From contig NZ_CP139957.1 in assembly GCF_034343125.1 (NCBI RefSeq), forward strand, positions 1,916,001 through 1,980,000: a DNA stretch of 64,000 bases, read 5' to 3'. Numbering within the stretch: position 1 is the stretch's first letter; every line of letters begins with the position of its first letter. This document shows, one piece after another, positions 19,301 through 26,634 of the stretch. Source of the DNA: Caldicellulosiruptor danielii (GTDB lineage: Bacteria; Bacillota; Thermoanaerobacteria; Caldicellulosiruptorales; Caldicellulosiruptoraceae). The translations under genes and the position numbers were made by a program. The notes below the pieces were generated by a model. It was not told the DNA's origin. It made no database searches and saw nothing but the letters and a program-made list of their open reading frames with translations.

Positions 19301-19581
19301 ACTTTCATTGCCTCTTTTACAACCTCATGATTGCTGATCGCTGTAATCATTACAACCTGCGTAGAGGATGAAATTTCTTTTATTTTTTTTAAGAGCTCTA
19401 ATCCACTCATATCTGGCAAAGTAATGTCTAAAGTCACTACATCAGGTTTGTATTCCTTAACCATTCTTAAAGCTTCGTTTCCACTTGAAGCTTCTCCCAC
19501 TACTTCTTCTCCTAATTCTTGTAATATTCCCCTTAAAACCTTTCGTATAAAAACAGCATCATCCACGATTAAGATTTTCAC
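16390..19581 (-). CDS. CheY-like receiver fused to about eight AMIN-like repeats
   Basis: 1063 residues. Residues 1-120 are a receiver domain with the acidic pair D7/D8, phosphoacceptor D52 (TLDITLPDMSG), T80 and K102 (TKPF). An acidic linker (about 120-270) follows. From about 300 to the end a unit of about 100 residues recurs: similar strand clusters begin near 310, 405, 512, 608, 715, 813, 913 and 1013. Each reads like a hydrophobic start (LVEKVEVKE, VVKRYQVAQ, VIKSIDYI), a strand, an aromatic-rich turn and a closing strand, as in AMIN domains of PilQ and amidases. AMIN domains usually act outside the membrane, yet this protein has no signal peptide or membrane helix. It heads the pilus operon, so a cytoplasmic control or scaffold role is likely. 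The receiver is certain; the repeat family is my reading. Confidence 0.8.
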   Translation of the reverse strand: MKILIVDDAVFIRKVLRGILQELGEEVVGEASSGNEALRMVKEYKPDVVTLDITLPDMSGLELLKKIKEISSSTQVVMITAISNHEVVKEAMKVGATNYITKPFSREKVEEVLKKVEKNIQALSQIERNMTNEESIGQKELSQATIETPGVEDESKNEEVAKIDEFVKVEGEEGKSKVDTTEISDVPELTQDLSEKRNETNIQQEISEKVLDLIETKMGVSDEFIEDEKEGSTTGVSYDEDKGEEIDVGIVTDIEFEQKGGEDILSICANKEIAYNVGRMKLGNGVIVTIEECFVASSVKHEYTFENSLVEKVEVKEINGNVYIMVLTKAKKFDIREREGKISIVLRRSKGVISYSKNNKFIMIDNVVPSSIQVDAISEKEYTIRISTSDIIFNEGETKVEDLIVDRYIVEKSEKGYDVKVILYKEARYEIIEGRTSVGIKFVEVNILKDVLIHHSDEETLIELITNSSTVPVVLEHDTENGVAYAYLHGYIVAKTLLERSFEFEEEYLESLKIVEDREKGQSYLVICSPVKRISVVKEKGRTFISIKPNKAFVLYNLFQECIVFQNILPEEIEINHNQIQNTIEFYINNKYVNLLKDPILNSEQFETFSSIEIERVGKGYSGTIVLKNKSKIEIALSKDRTSTNLFIIPYRKLNKIKAFEYEENGPKASLTLKGEGEIKYLAEKDKEKGAVTIKVLTASLCNIEQPIVEFREGCVERVEFYEQEEDVIINIYSKVEDFNVRLEGSNIIVEFEAQVVTVNPVIEGDMVVFELSRIDYDDVEVIKDDENNMLIIKIRRRDIYIEKGIKYLQSKVVKRYQVAQENGYKMLIDTADQVRYSVEKKEDKIFLTVEKCPVLEKVEVKEVNEELVHVELHFNRGGIKPQKVEKEDGKLNILLGEVLTKEKDIVWNTKSRKVIKSIDYISSEKVLILSIEHAYAFWQVVVENNVIKLIFEVKHCEILVEDEYIKIQNVESNKVQILKFEDNGLLIAIIPQSAAFVTSNSLKLTSNNVLYSAIVQDINQTEWKVYVLYKPNMMFESKIDNNDVMIKITTKRNNFAESELGT

Positions 19582-19620
19582 TCTGATACACCTACCCCTC
19601 TATTTGAACTTTCGGTTATT

Positions 19621-19824
19621 TCAATTCTTATCTTTCAGAAGTTCTCTTATTTTATCATACGTTATAAACTTTTTACCTAATATTATTCCAACAATGACAA
19701 CTACTGTTATCAGTATAGCTTTGACTATTCCAACTTCTAAAATAAACAGAATCAAAATAAGAGCTAAAGCTCCGCCTACCAACATTCCCACATTTTCTTT
19801 TATGAATTTTTCTAATTTATTCAA
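19621..19824 (-). CDS. DUF2273-like small membrane protein
   Basis: 67 residues with two hydrophobic helices (about 12-32 and 34-50) separated by a short turn, ending in a basic tail. The pattern matches DUF2273, small integral membrane proteins often found near Asp23/Gls24 genes. Here none of those partners is present; the gene is the first of the pilus operon, 39 bp before the receiver-repeat gene. It starts with TTG, preceded by GAGGGGGT about 10 bases upstream. Function unknown; a membrane anchor for the soluble protein that follows is conceivable but unproven. Confidence 0.75.
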   Translation of the reverse strand: MNKLEKFIKENVGMLVGGALALILILFILEVGIVKAILITVVVIVGIILGKKFITYDKIRELLKDKN

Positions 19825-19904
19825 TCACCCATACCCCCTCGAATATTTTTTCATATATTTTTGTGAACCTTTTGTAAATAAATTCACACATTTTCTTACT
19901 TTTT

Positions 19905-19933
19905 ATTATACTACGCTTAAATTAATTGCGCAA
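19905..19933 (-). promoter_or_regulatory. Promoter of the type IV pilus operon
   Basis: TTGCGC, 17 bp, TATAAT on the minus strand, about 80 bases before the first gene. It is the only strong sigma-A-type match before an uninterrupted run of minus-strand genes about 16 kb long, all with gaps below 75 bp until tapirin 1 ends at 3991. Confidence 0.7.
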
Positions 19934-20170
19934 TTTAAAAAATTTTTGAATAGCGCTAAACGTTGTTAGTTACCTTTTTATTGAAAACTGTCTCTATCTA
20001 ATACTTTTTTTTACAGTATTAACCATTCATACTTAGGAAAGCACAATCATTGATGAAAATAGACTTAAGAAAAGGTCGCAAATAATTAACTTTTTGTTAA
20101 ACTAAAGTTAACAGGGCAAAGGTTGATTTTATTGTTGATGGATATAATACCTCGATCATTAACCTAACCT

Positions 20171-20259
20171 GATTACCTCTGAGCACAGTCAATTGTCGCC
20201 CCATATTATCCTGATATGGAACAGCACGGGTGCTAAACTTCTTATTTTCTCAGGTAATC
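20171..20259 (+). ncRNA. Structured leader of the IS110 element, bridge-RNA candidate
   Basis: A closing stem pairs GATTACC (20171-20177) with GGTAATC (20253-20259), extended by CTGAG with CTCA. Inside it are two hairpins: CCATAT/ATATGG (20201-20219) and AGCAC/GTGCT (20223-20234). IS110-family elements encode a bridge RNA in the noncoding stretch upstream of the transposase, and this segment lies just there. The RNA call is inference from position and folding by eye. Confidence 0.5.
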
Positions 20260-20294
20260 ATCCCTGTAATAAATTCAGAATAGGAGAGAATAAT

Positions 20295-21314
20295 ATGCAA
20301 GATTTACTTGAGATTTGTTGTGGATTGGATGTTCACAAAGAAACTGTTGTAGCCTGCTTGCTTAAAGGCTCTGTCCATGATGATAAACCCCAAAAAACAA
20401 TAAGAACATTTTCAACTTTACTGCCAGGGCTTGAAGAATTAAAAGCATGGCTTGAATCAGAAAACTGCCGTCATGTAGCAATGGAAAGCACAGGAGTCTA
20501 CTGGCAACCTGTTTATAATATTTTGGAAAGTGCTTTGGACGGCACTGTGGTGGTTTTAAACTTTCAAATTTTCTCACAGATATATTTGGTGTATCTGGTA
20601 GAGCAATAATAAATCACATAGCAGAACACGGCAGTATAACCGCAGAAGAAGTTGAAAGTTATGTAAAAACGAGAGCACGTAATAAATTGCAAGAGATAAA
20701 ACTGTCGGTAAATGGCACGATGAACAGACATCAGCGTGATTTTTAAGGCTTCTGCTTAAGCATTTAGATGAGACATATGAACATCTTAGTGAAATAGAAG
20801 GGAATATTAATTCTGAACTTGAAAAATTTAAAAAGCAGATTGAGCAATTGAATAGCATACCAGGTATAGATAAAACGGCGGCTGCTGCGATAATTGTTGA
20901 AATTGGCATAGATATGAGCAAATTTAAAACTGCAGAACATATTTGTTCATGGGCAGGATTAAGTCCTGGCAATAATGAAAGTGCAGGAAAAAAAAGTCCA
21001 CTCGAGAAACAAAGGGTAATACCTACATCAAGAGGATACTGTGTGAAGTTGCATGGAGTCTAACTCGCGTAAGAGATTCATACCTTGCTATGTGGTATTG
21101 GAAAGTGAAGCAGCGCCGTGGAGGAAAGAAAGCAATAGTAGCTCTTGCTAGAAAATTACTGGTTATAATCTATAACATGCTTAAAAATGGTACTGACTAT
21201 GATGAAAAAGTTTTTAGTGAAGTTCGGAAGAAACAAGAGATAATTCGTGTTAATCGACTTATCAGCGAAGCTAAAAAGTTTGGTTTAGAAGTTATAAGAC
21301 CTCAATCAGTTTAA
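20295..21314 (+). pseudogene. IS110-family transposase, frameshifted and internally deleted
   Basis: It starts at ATG 20295 with MQDLLEICCGLDVHKETVVAC, the RuvC-like DEDD start of IS110 recombinases, with MESTGVYWQP following. After ALDGTVVV about 70 residues of the central part are missing and the frame shifts to KLSNFLTDIFGVSGRAIINH. A second shift comes near 20745. The transposase_20 part (NSIPGIDKTAAAAIIVEIG, AEHICSWAGLSPGNNESAG) then runs to an A-tract near 20990, where one base is missing. The last frame (LTRVRDSYLAMWYWKVKQRR) ends at 21314. At least three lesions make it inactive. Confidence 0.9.
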
Positions 21315-21612
21315 ATCTTGATTAAATTTGTAATAATTCCAGCTGATGCCTTTTTAGCATCGGTTAGTTTGTTATTGTCTTTTTTTTCTTATTAAATGAT
21401 TGAGAATCTTCTATGTGTTTATGTTCAAAATCATTTTTGAATGCAATCTATTTTCCTGCTAATATAAAGGTTATTGCAAATTGTATTAGCATATTTGGGA
21501 GAAATTTGAGACTTATCGTTTTTTGGTACACACCTCTTTTAAATGAGCAACCCATCTCCAATCTACATGCCTCTTGTATGTCTTAATACCCTATAACCTT
21601 ATATTTTCCAAG
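21315..21612. other. Intergenic tract between the IS110 remnant and aroE
   Basis: About 300 bp with no open frame, RNA gene or clear terminator that I can support. The first bases are probably the right end of the IS110 element; the rest is AT-rich. Confidence 0.5.
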
Positions 21613-22452
21613 CTATATTTTTTTCTCGCACTCCTTTAGGATTTCAAGTAAAAAACTTGCAGAAAGATTTACTATATCAAACCAAATCTTTTCAGCTTCA
21701 ACTGCCTGGTACACAAGCATCTTAAGACCATTTTCAGTCTTTGACCCTTTCTTTTCGGCTTCTTCCAGAAAAGTGGTCTTAGGAGGATTGTATATCATAT
21801 CATATACAAAAACTGGTATGCCAGCCACATAGTTCTCAAAGTTAAAAGGACTGCTTTCAATATTCGGAAACATTCCCACAGATGTTGTGTTAATAATTAT
21901 ATCGTATTTAAACTCATATCTTCTTAGCCATTCTACTGGAAGGATTTTTAAAATGTTCTGAAAAAGCTCTTTTAAGCTTTCTGCCTTTTCATATGTTCTG
22001 TTTGCAACAAACACCTCTTTTACACCCATCCTGTAAAGTCCATAGATGCAAGCTTTTGCTGCACCACCGCTACCGAGCACCAATATTTTTCTGTTTTTTA
22101 CATCAACCCCTATATTCTCCAAACTTTTTTTAAACCCTACCCAATCGGTATTGTAAGCCAAAAGCTTCCCATCCTCTTTCTTCACTGTGTTTGCCGCTTT
22201 TATTATTCTGACATCTTCAGAAACCTCATCGCAAAACTCTAAAATATCCTCTTTATAGGGAATTGTTATGTTAAATCCGACAACATCGCCATCTTTTTTA
22301 ACCATCTCAACAAACTCTTTTAGCTTTTCAAAATCAGGTAATTCAACATTTGAGTAAACTGCATCAATACCAAAGTTAGACAAGATTTTATTGTGAATAA
22401 GAGGAGAGATAGAGTGTTTTAAGCTCTTTCCAATAAGATACAGTTTTTTCAT
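21613..22452 (-). CDS. aroE: Shikimate dehydrogenase
   Basis: 279 residues, usual length. The N-terminal substrate domain has the shikimate-binding SISPLIHN and a catalytic Lys in NITIPYKEDI. The Rossmann domain has a GSGGAAKA NADP loop, and NTTSVGMFP and a C-terminal GLKMLVYQA are also present. It reduces 3-dehydroshikimate to shikimate in aromatic amino acid synthesis. The start overlaps the end of the YqeG-type gene by 4 bp, a pairing common in Firmicutes. Confidence 0.95.
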   Translation of the reverse strand: MKKLYLIGKSLKHSISPLIHNKILSNFGIDAVYSNVELPDFEKLKEFVEMVKKDGDVVGFNITIPYKEDILEFCDEVSEDVRIIKAANTVKKEDGKLLAYNTDWVGFKKSLENIGVDVKNRKILVLGSGGAAKACIYGLYRMGVKEVFVANRTYEKAESLKELFQNILKILPVEWLRRYEFKYDIIINTTSVGMFPNIESSPFNFENYVAGIPVFVYDMIYNPPKTTFLEEAEKKGSKTENGLKMLVYQAVEAEKIWFDIVNLSASFLLEILKECEKKI

Positions 22453-22958
22453 TTGCCCTCATCCTTCATATAGTATTTTAAGATTCTTCTCTCAAAGATT
22501 CTGTTTATTCGTGTTACAAAAAACTCCCTTTCTTTAAGCGGTCTTACCAAAATCACAAAAAGTTTTAGCCTTTTTGCACCTATCACATCTGTAAAAAACT
22601 GGTCACCAATCACAGCTGTTTGATGGTTTTTCTTGCCTTCATGAAGAATATAAGATGCTTTTAAAAATCCTGATTTTAAAGGTTTTTTAGCATTGTACAC
22701 ACTCGGGAGCCCTAAAACATTTTCAATCTTTTTTACTCTTTCTTTTTGATTGTTTGACACAAGGCATATTCTAAACCCCAGCTCCTGTGCTTTTCTTATC
22801 CAAGATAATACTTCACTTTTTATCTCAAGCTCGCCCCAAGGTACTAAAGTATTGTCAATGTCAATGATAAGATAATTAATGCCTCTTGACTTTAATTTTT
22901 CTAAGTCAATCTCAAATATGTTATTACAAATAATATCAGGTTTAAAGCGCTTTAGCAT
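22449..22958 (-). CDS. YqeG-family HAD phosphatase
   Basis: 169 residues. HAD motif I is DIDNTLVPW, motif II the SNNQ segment, and motif III/IV lies around AVIGDQFFTDVIGA. This matches YqeG/Gep4 (HAD subfamily IIIA), related to phosphatidylglycerophosphate phosphatases, although the bacterial substrate is not settled. It is translationally coupled to aroE. Confidence 0.9.
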   Translation of the reverse strand: MLKRFKPDIICNNIFEIDLEKLKSRGINYLIIDIDNTLVPWGELEIKSEVLSWIRKAQELGFRICLVSNNQKERVKKIENVLGLPSVYNAKKPLKSGFLKASYILHEGKKNHQTAVIGDQFFTDVIGAKRLKLFVILVRPLKEREFFVTRINRIFERRILKYYMKDEGK

Positions 22959-23032
22959 TCTACATTCTATCTCCCCTTAAAAACTTTTCTGGTTAAAAAA
23001 GATGATAAAGTACAACTTTTTTGAAACTACAT

Positions 23033-23061
23033 TTGTGTAAATCTTTTCTGTAGAGTATAAT
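23033..23061 (+). promoter_or_regulatory. Promoter of the DUF4380 gene
   Basis: TTGTGT, 17 bp, TATAAT, about 60 bases before the ATG, which has the ribosome-binding site AAGGGGGAAA. Confidence 0.6.
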
Positions 23062-23121
23062 TAAATTATATTCTAATGTTGGAATTTTTTCAAAAACAAT
23101 TTAACAAGGGGGAAACTGAAA

Positions 23122-24030
23122 ATGGTTGAGGTCAAAAAAGTTGAATTTAAAGGATGGGAAAATTGCTTTTTGATTTCAAATGAGAAAGTTGAGGCTATTG
23201 CCACAACAGATGTCGGCCCAAGAATAATCTATTTTGGTTTTAAAGATGGTAAAAATGTGTTTAGTGTTGTTGAAGACCAAGCTGGTAAAAAAGGCGGAGA
23301 TGAATGGAGAATATATGGTGGCACAAGGCTTTGGCACAGTCCAGAAGCAATGCCACGCTCATACTACCCTGACAATACACCTATTGAGTGTGAAATTCTG
23401 CCCGATGGGATTGTGTTAATTCAGCCAACTGAAGAGTGGACAAAGCTTCAAAAGATAATTGAATTCAAGCTTGATCCAAGCTTGCCAAAAGCATATGTTG
23501 CATACAGAATAAAGAACAATGGTCTTTTTGATGTAAAAGTTGCTGCATGGGCACTATCTGTAATGAGACCTGGTGGAGTTGAAGTTATGCCAATTCCAAA
23601 GATTGATACTGGACTTTTACCAAGTTATCCTCTTGTCATGTGGCCATATACAAAACTCAACGATCACAGAGTTGTGTGGGGTGAAGATTTTATTATTCTA
23701 AAGCAAGATCCAAACTGCAAACCACCCTTTAAAATTGGGTATCCAAATTTAGATGGCTGGGCTTGTTATTTAAATGACGGAGACTTGTTCATAAAATACT
23801 ACAAGCACGTAGAAGGTGCTGAATACCCAGACTTTGGGTCTTCATACGAAACATATACAACAGATTTCATGCTTGAGATGGAAACATTAAGTCCTCTTTA
23901 CAATTTGCTACCTGGCAGTGAGATTGTCCACCACGAGGAATGGGAACTCAATAAAGTAGCTGGCGAGATCAAGTGCGAAGATGATGTTAAAAGATTAATC
24001 CTGCCTCTTTTAAAGAAGGATGCAAAATAA
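23122..24030 (+). CDS. DUF4380 protein, galactose-mutarotase-like fold
   Basis: 302 residues without a signal peptide. It matches the DUF4380 pattern: an N-terminal VGPRIIYFGF, RIYGGTRLWHSPE, a central VAAWALSVMRPGG, and a region rich in aromatic and acidic residues. The family is thought to share the beta-sandwich fold of aldose epimerases and is linked to carbohydrate metabolism, but no reaction is established. It is a single-gene transcript with its own promoter and a terminator at 24092-24126. Confidence 0.8.
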   Translation: MVEVKKVEFKGWENCFLISNEKVEAIATTDVGPRIIYFGFKDGKNVFSVVEDQAGKKGGDEWRIYGGTRLWHSPEAMPRSYYPDNTPIECEILPDGIVLIQPTEEWTKLQKIIEFKLDPSLPKAYVAYRIKNNGLFDVKVAAWALSVMRPGGVEVMPIPKIDTGLLPSYPLVMWPYTKLNDHRVVWGEDFIILKQDPNCKPPFKIGYPNLDGWACYLNDGDLFIKYYKHVEGAEYPDFGSSYETYTTDFMLEMETLSPLYNLLPGSEIVHHEEWELNKVAGEIKCEDDVKRLILPLLKKDAK

Positions 24031-24091
24031 AGGCAAGAAAAGAATCAAAAGAATCAAAAAAACACCTGTGTAATCTACGGATGCACTCAAA

Positions 24092-24126
24092 AAGGGGGTT
24101 TCCCTTTTTAGCTGGAAAACCCCCTT
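24092..24126. terminator. Bidirectional terminator between DUF4380 and nlpC genes
   Basis: Stem AAGGGGGTTT..CC with GG..AAAACCCCCTT, followed by a T-run on the plus strand (TTGTCTTTTTT) and by five T on the minus strand. It serves both converging genes. Confidence 0.85.
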
Positions 24127-24133
24127 GTCTTTT

Positions 24134-25090
24134 TTACCTTAACACTCTTTTTGCCATCATAAAAGATATATTATACTTTGTGGCAAGGCTTGAAATTGTT
24201 ACACAACCTCTTGCACTTGATGCATGAATATATTTTCCACCACCAAGATAAATTCCTACGTGATTGATATAATTTCTACCACCATCTGTATCAAAAAATA
24301 CCAAATCACCTGGTTTTAACTCGCTTGGCGAAATCTTTATACCGTTTGTTGCCGCCATGTCAGCTGCAGTTCTCTCTAAGCTGATCCCAAAGTTTCTAAA
24401 CACAAACTGTACAAATCCCGAACAGTCAAAGCCTGTTGACGGAGATGAGCCACCATAGCGGTAACGTACCCCTAAAAATTTTTTAGCAAACCCAAGTATT
24501 CTATCGGCTAAACTGTCATTATAATCAACTTGAGCTTCCCTGTCATATCCACCACGTGATGATATCTTTGTTGTGAGGCCTGTTGACATTTTTAAAAGGT
24601 AATATGCCATATATCCAACTGTGCCATCGAGCGTTTTTACCTTTATCCAACCGTTTTGTTCTCTTGCCAAAACGTATACTTTGCTACCCTTGCTAAGCGT
24701 TTTTAGTATCTTTGATGATGTGGACATATTGCTTCTGACCCTTGCATTGTCTTTTAGAACGGTTGCCGTGGGTATCTGAGAAACTACTTGTTTTTTATTC
24801 GTAGAACTTTTTACTGCATTTGAAGTACTGCTGTCTTTTGTGAGCTTTATGTAATCAGCTTTAACATAACCAACAACACCATCAAATGAAATCTTTACCC
24901 ACCCAACTGTAGAGGATAAAACCTGAGCTTTAAAGCCTTTTGGAAAAATTCCCAATACTTTTGATGATGTTGAAGGACTGCTTCGGATGTTAACAGTAAC
25001 TGTTGCCTCAGCTGTCTTTGCAAAACTTTTGATATTCCATGTTATAAGCAGCAAAAATATCAAAATTCCAATTAAAGCTTTAGTATTCAT
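24134..25090 (-). CDS. Secreted NlpC/P60 peptidoglycan hydrolase with two SH3 domains
   Basis: 318 residues. A signal peptide occupies about 1-24. SH3b domains at about 27-85 and 110-168 contain the VNIRSSPSTSSKVLG and ARVRSNMSTSSKILK repeats and should bind cell wall. The NlpC/P60 domain (about 200-318) has catalytic Cys in FDCSGFVQ, His in NHVGIYLG and a further His in YIHASS. It cleaves gamma-D-Glu-diamino acid bonds in wall peptides. A ydaO-type c-di-AMP riboswitch lies in its leader, as is common for cell-wall hydrolase genes in Gram-positives. Confidence 0.93.
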   Translation of the reverse strand: MNTKALIGILIFLLLITWNIKSFAKTAEATVTVNIRSSPSTSSKVLGIFPKGFKAQVLSSTVGWVKISFDGVVGYVKADYIKLTKDSSTSNAVKSSTNKKQVVSQIPTATVLKDNARVRSNMSTSSKILKTLSKGSKVYVLAREQNGWIKVKTLDGTVGYMAYYLLKMSTGLTTKISSRGGYDREAQVDYNDSLADRILGFAKKFLGVRYRYGGSSPSTGFDCSGFVQFVFRNFGISLERTAADMAATNGIKISPSELKPGDLVFFDTDGGRNYINHVGIYLGGGKYIHASSARGCVTISSLATKYNISFMMAKRVLR

Positions 25091-25111
25091 TAAAATACTC
25101 CCTTCTTTTTT

Positions 25112-25250
25112 GGGCTTACGGGATTAGCTGACGGGTTCGGGACAAGAAGGACATCCCTATGGCAACCAAAACTTGCCGATTCACCCCAATATAAAGCTGG
25201 TTCTCCCGCTGTATGAGGCAAATTTAACAAACTGCCTCATGCATTCAGCC
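25112..25250 (-). promoter_or_regulatory. c-di-AMP (ydaO/yuaA) riboswitch
   Basis: The minus strand carries the ydaO landmarks in order: a TGAGGC/GCCTCA hairpin (25214-25220 with 25233-25239), GGGAGAACCAG, TTGGGGTGAATC, ATAGGG, and the 3' block CCGAACCCGTCAGCTAATCC followed by CGTAAGCC. It ends about 20 bases before the nlpC start. Known ydaO riboswitches bind c-di-AMP and usually turn genes off. A separate terminator stem is not obvious; the close spacing to the start could mean translational control. Confidence 0.92.
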
Positions 25251-25277
25251 ACTATTGTCAATCATTTTGATGTTATT

Positions 25278-25306
25278 ATTTTATTATAATTTCGATATTA
25301 CGTCAA
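25278..25306 (-). promoter_or_regulatory. Promoter of the ydaO riboswitch-nlpC unit
   Basis: TTGACG, 17 bp, TAAAAT on the minus strand. The insertion sequence ends 3 bp upstream of the -35 box (target repeat from 25310), so the promoter is intact but its upstream region has been replaced. Confidence 0.65.
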
Positions 25307-25309
25307 CCT

Positions 25310-25326
25310 CTTTTTACGAAATTGTT
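25310..25326 (+). repeat. 17-bp direct repeat, left flank of the IS
   Basis: The 17 bases CTTTTTACGAAATTGTT recur at 26591-26607 just outside the other end of the element. Read as a target-site duplication. Confidence 0.8.
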
Positions 25327-26590
25327 CTCGAATAGGTGTGAAGATATTTACCACAGCGAAAGAATGTGCGAAAATAGTGAGGAGAAGGTCATAAAAAGAA
25401 TAGAGGCTGCCTCCATCCTGTTTGATATAATTAAAAAGTGTAATCTCCCATTCAAAAGAAACATCAAAAAACTACCAGGATGGGAGGGCAGCCTACTATG
25501 AATATTATATCATACCATGAGCTAAGAAAAATATCTCCTGAAAAAGCAAGAGAATTAATCCGAAAAGTGTTTGAAGTAAATAACAAAAACGTATCAAAAA
25601 CTGCTAAAATATTAGGTGTATCAAGACACACTGTAAGAAGAGCAATTTACGGTCCACTTGAGGATAAGTCCAGAAGGCCTAAAACTTGTCCCAAAAAACT
25701 TTCTTCTGAACTTGAAAATCTCATCATCCAAGAGGCTAAAAGAACAGGCTTCAGATACAGACGTCTTTCACTTTACTTGTTCAGAAAATACGGGGTCAAA
25801 ATAAGCGAAAACACTATAAAATCAATTCTCAGAAGAAATGCTGTACCGAGAAAAACAAGGAAGACAAAAAAGGGAGAGAGAAGCTTGTATGATTATGAAA
25901 CTCTCATTCCTTTTTCTGAATTTCAACTTGATACAAAGTATCTTTTAGATAAAGATAGTCTCCCAAAAGAAGTATATGAACACATTAAAAAATACAACCT
26001 ACCATGTTATGAGTGGAACATGATAGATGTTGCAACAAGAACAAGATTTACAGCTTACTCCTATGAACTTTCATCTGCTTTTGGCTTTATGTTCATATCT
26101 TTAGTTGCATTATGGTTAAGAACTCATAATGTCAGAAACCAAATAAGAATAAGATTAGACAATGGAACAGAATTTTGTGGAGGAAGCGAAAGAAAACTAA
26201 GGGAGTGGAATGAGATGCTGTCATTTCTGGGAGTAGAGCTAAATCCTATTCCACCAAAAGCTAAACACTTGATGGGTATAATTGAAAATTCACACAGAGC
26301 AGATGATGAGTATTTCGCAATAGATTCATGCGGAAAGATGCAAAACAAAAGATGAATTTATTCAAAGAGCCCAAAGATGGCAGGATACATGGAATTTCTT
26401 CAGACCTCATAATGGTAAAGGAATGAATGGGAGGACACCATTTGAAAAATTTAAAGACTCTAAAACTTTGGTCTCCTCCCATGTATTTCAGTTTCCTACT
26501 TTACTTCTTGATGATATTATGAAAAAGGTAGGTACTTTCTATTCTCTGTTCTGTAATAAATTAGGTGGTAAATATGTCTTCACCACGTGC
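25327..26590 (+). mobile_element. Insertion sequence (IS481/IS1202-like DDE), about 1.26 kb
   Basis: It lies between 17-bp direct repeats and has imperfect terminal inverted repeats: GGTGTGAAGA-TATTTACCAC at the left and, read inwards from the right, GTGGTGAAGACATATTTACC. One DDE transposase gene, now frameshifted, fills the element. Long duplications of this size are unusual for IS481 itself; the IS1202 family is reported to include a group with duplications of about 15-18 bp, which fits better. Family placement is inference. Confidence 0.8.
25405..25493 (+). promoter_or_regulatory. Long inverted repeat covering the transposase ribosome-binding site
   Basis: GGCTGCCTCCATCCTG (25405-25420) can pair with CAGGATGGGAGGGCAGCC (25476-25493). 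The right arm contains the Shine-Dalgarno-like GGGAGGG just before the ATG at 25498. Folding would hide the start, a known way for an IS to block translation of transcripts entering from outside. Confidence 0.6.
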
Positions 26591-26623
26591 CTTTTTACGA
26601 AATTGTTACACAAATGTTGCTAA
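25498..26623 (+). pseudogene. DDE transposase of the IS481/IS1202-like element, frameshifted
   Basis: Start chosen at ATG 25498 (MNIISYHELRKISPEKA), with GGGAGGG 9 bases upstream, rather than the in-frame ATG at 25480. An N-terminal helix-turn-helix (VSKTAKILGVSRHTVRRAI) and a second one precede the rve core. The core has Asp in FQLDTKY, Asp in RLDNGTEFC and Glu in MGIIENSHRADDEYF. Near 26330 the frame changes to AERCKTKDEFIQRAQRWQDTW and WNFFRPHNGKGMNGRTPF, normal for the C-terminus of this group. The last frame runs through the right terminal repeat and stops in flanking DNA at 26623. Inactive unless the shift is programmed, for which I see no slippery site. Confidence 0.88.
26591..26607 (+). 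repeat. 17-bp direct repeat, right flank of the IS
   Basis: Identical to 25310-25326; see that entry. Confidence 0.8.
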
Positions 26624-26634
26624 AATATTACTGC

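Larger units (their letters stand above)
20130..21335 (+). mobile_element. Degenerate IS110-family insertion sequence
   Basis: The element contains a broken IS110-type transposase preceded by a structured noncoding leader. IS110 elements lack long terminal inverted repeats, so the ends given here are approximate. It lies between the pilus operon promoter and the aroE region. Confidence 0.75.

Noticed and set aside
19331-19969. 212-codon plus-strand reading frame
   Set aside because: It covers the receiver domain, DUF2273 gene and pilus promoter in antisense; a shadow of AT-rich coding DNA.
25289-25326. dif/XerCD-like site at the IS target (inverted AATTTCG / CGAAATT around the nlpC -35 box)
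   Set aside because: Only one arm resembles known Xer sites, and the other half is better explained by the promoter; too weak without a genome-wide search.
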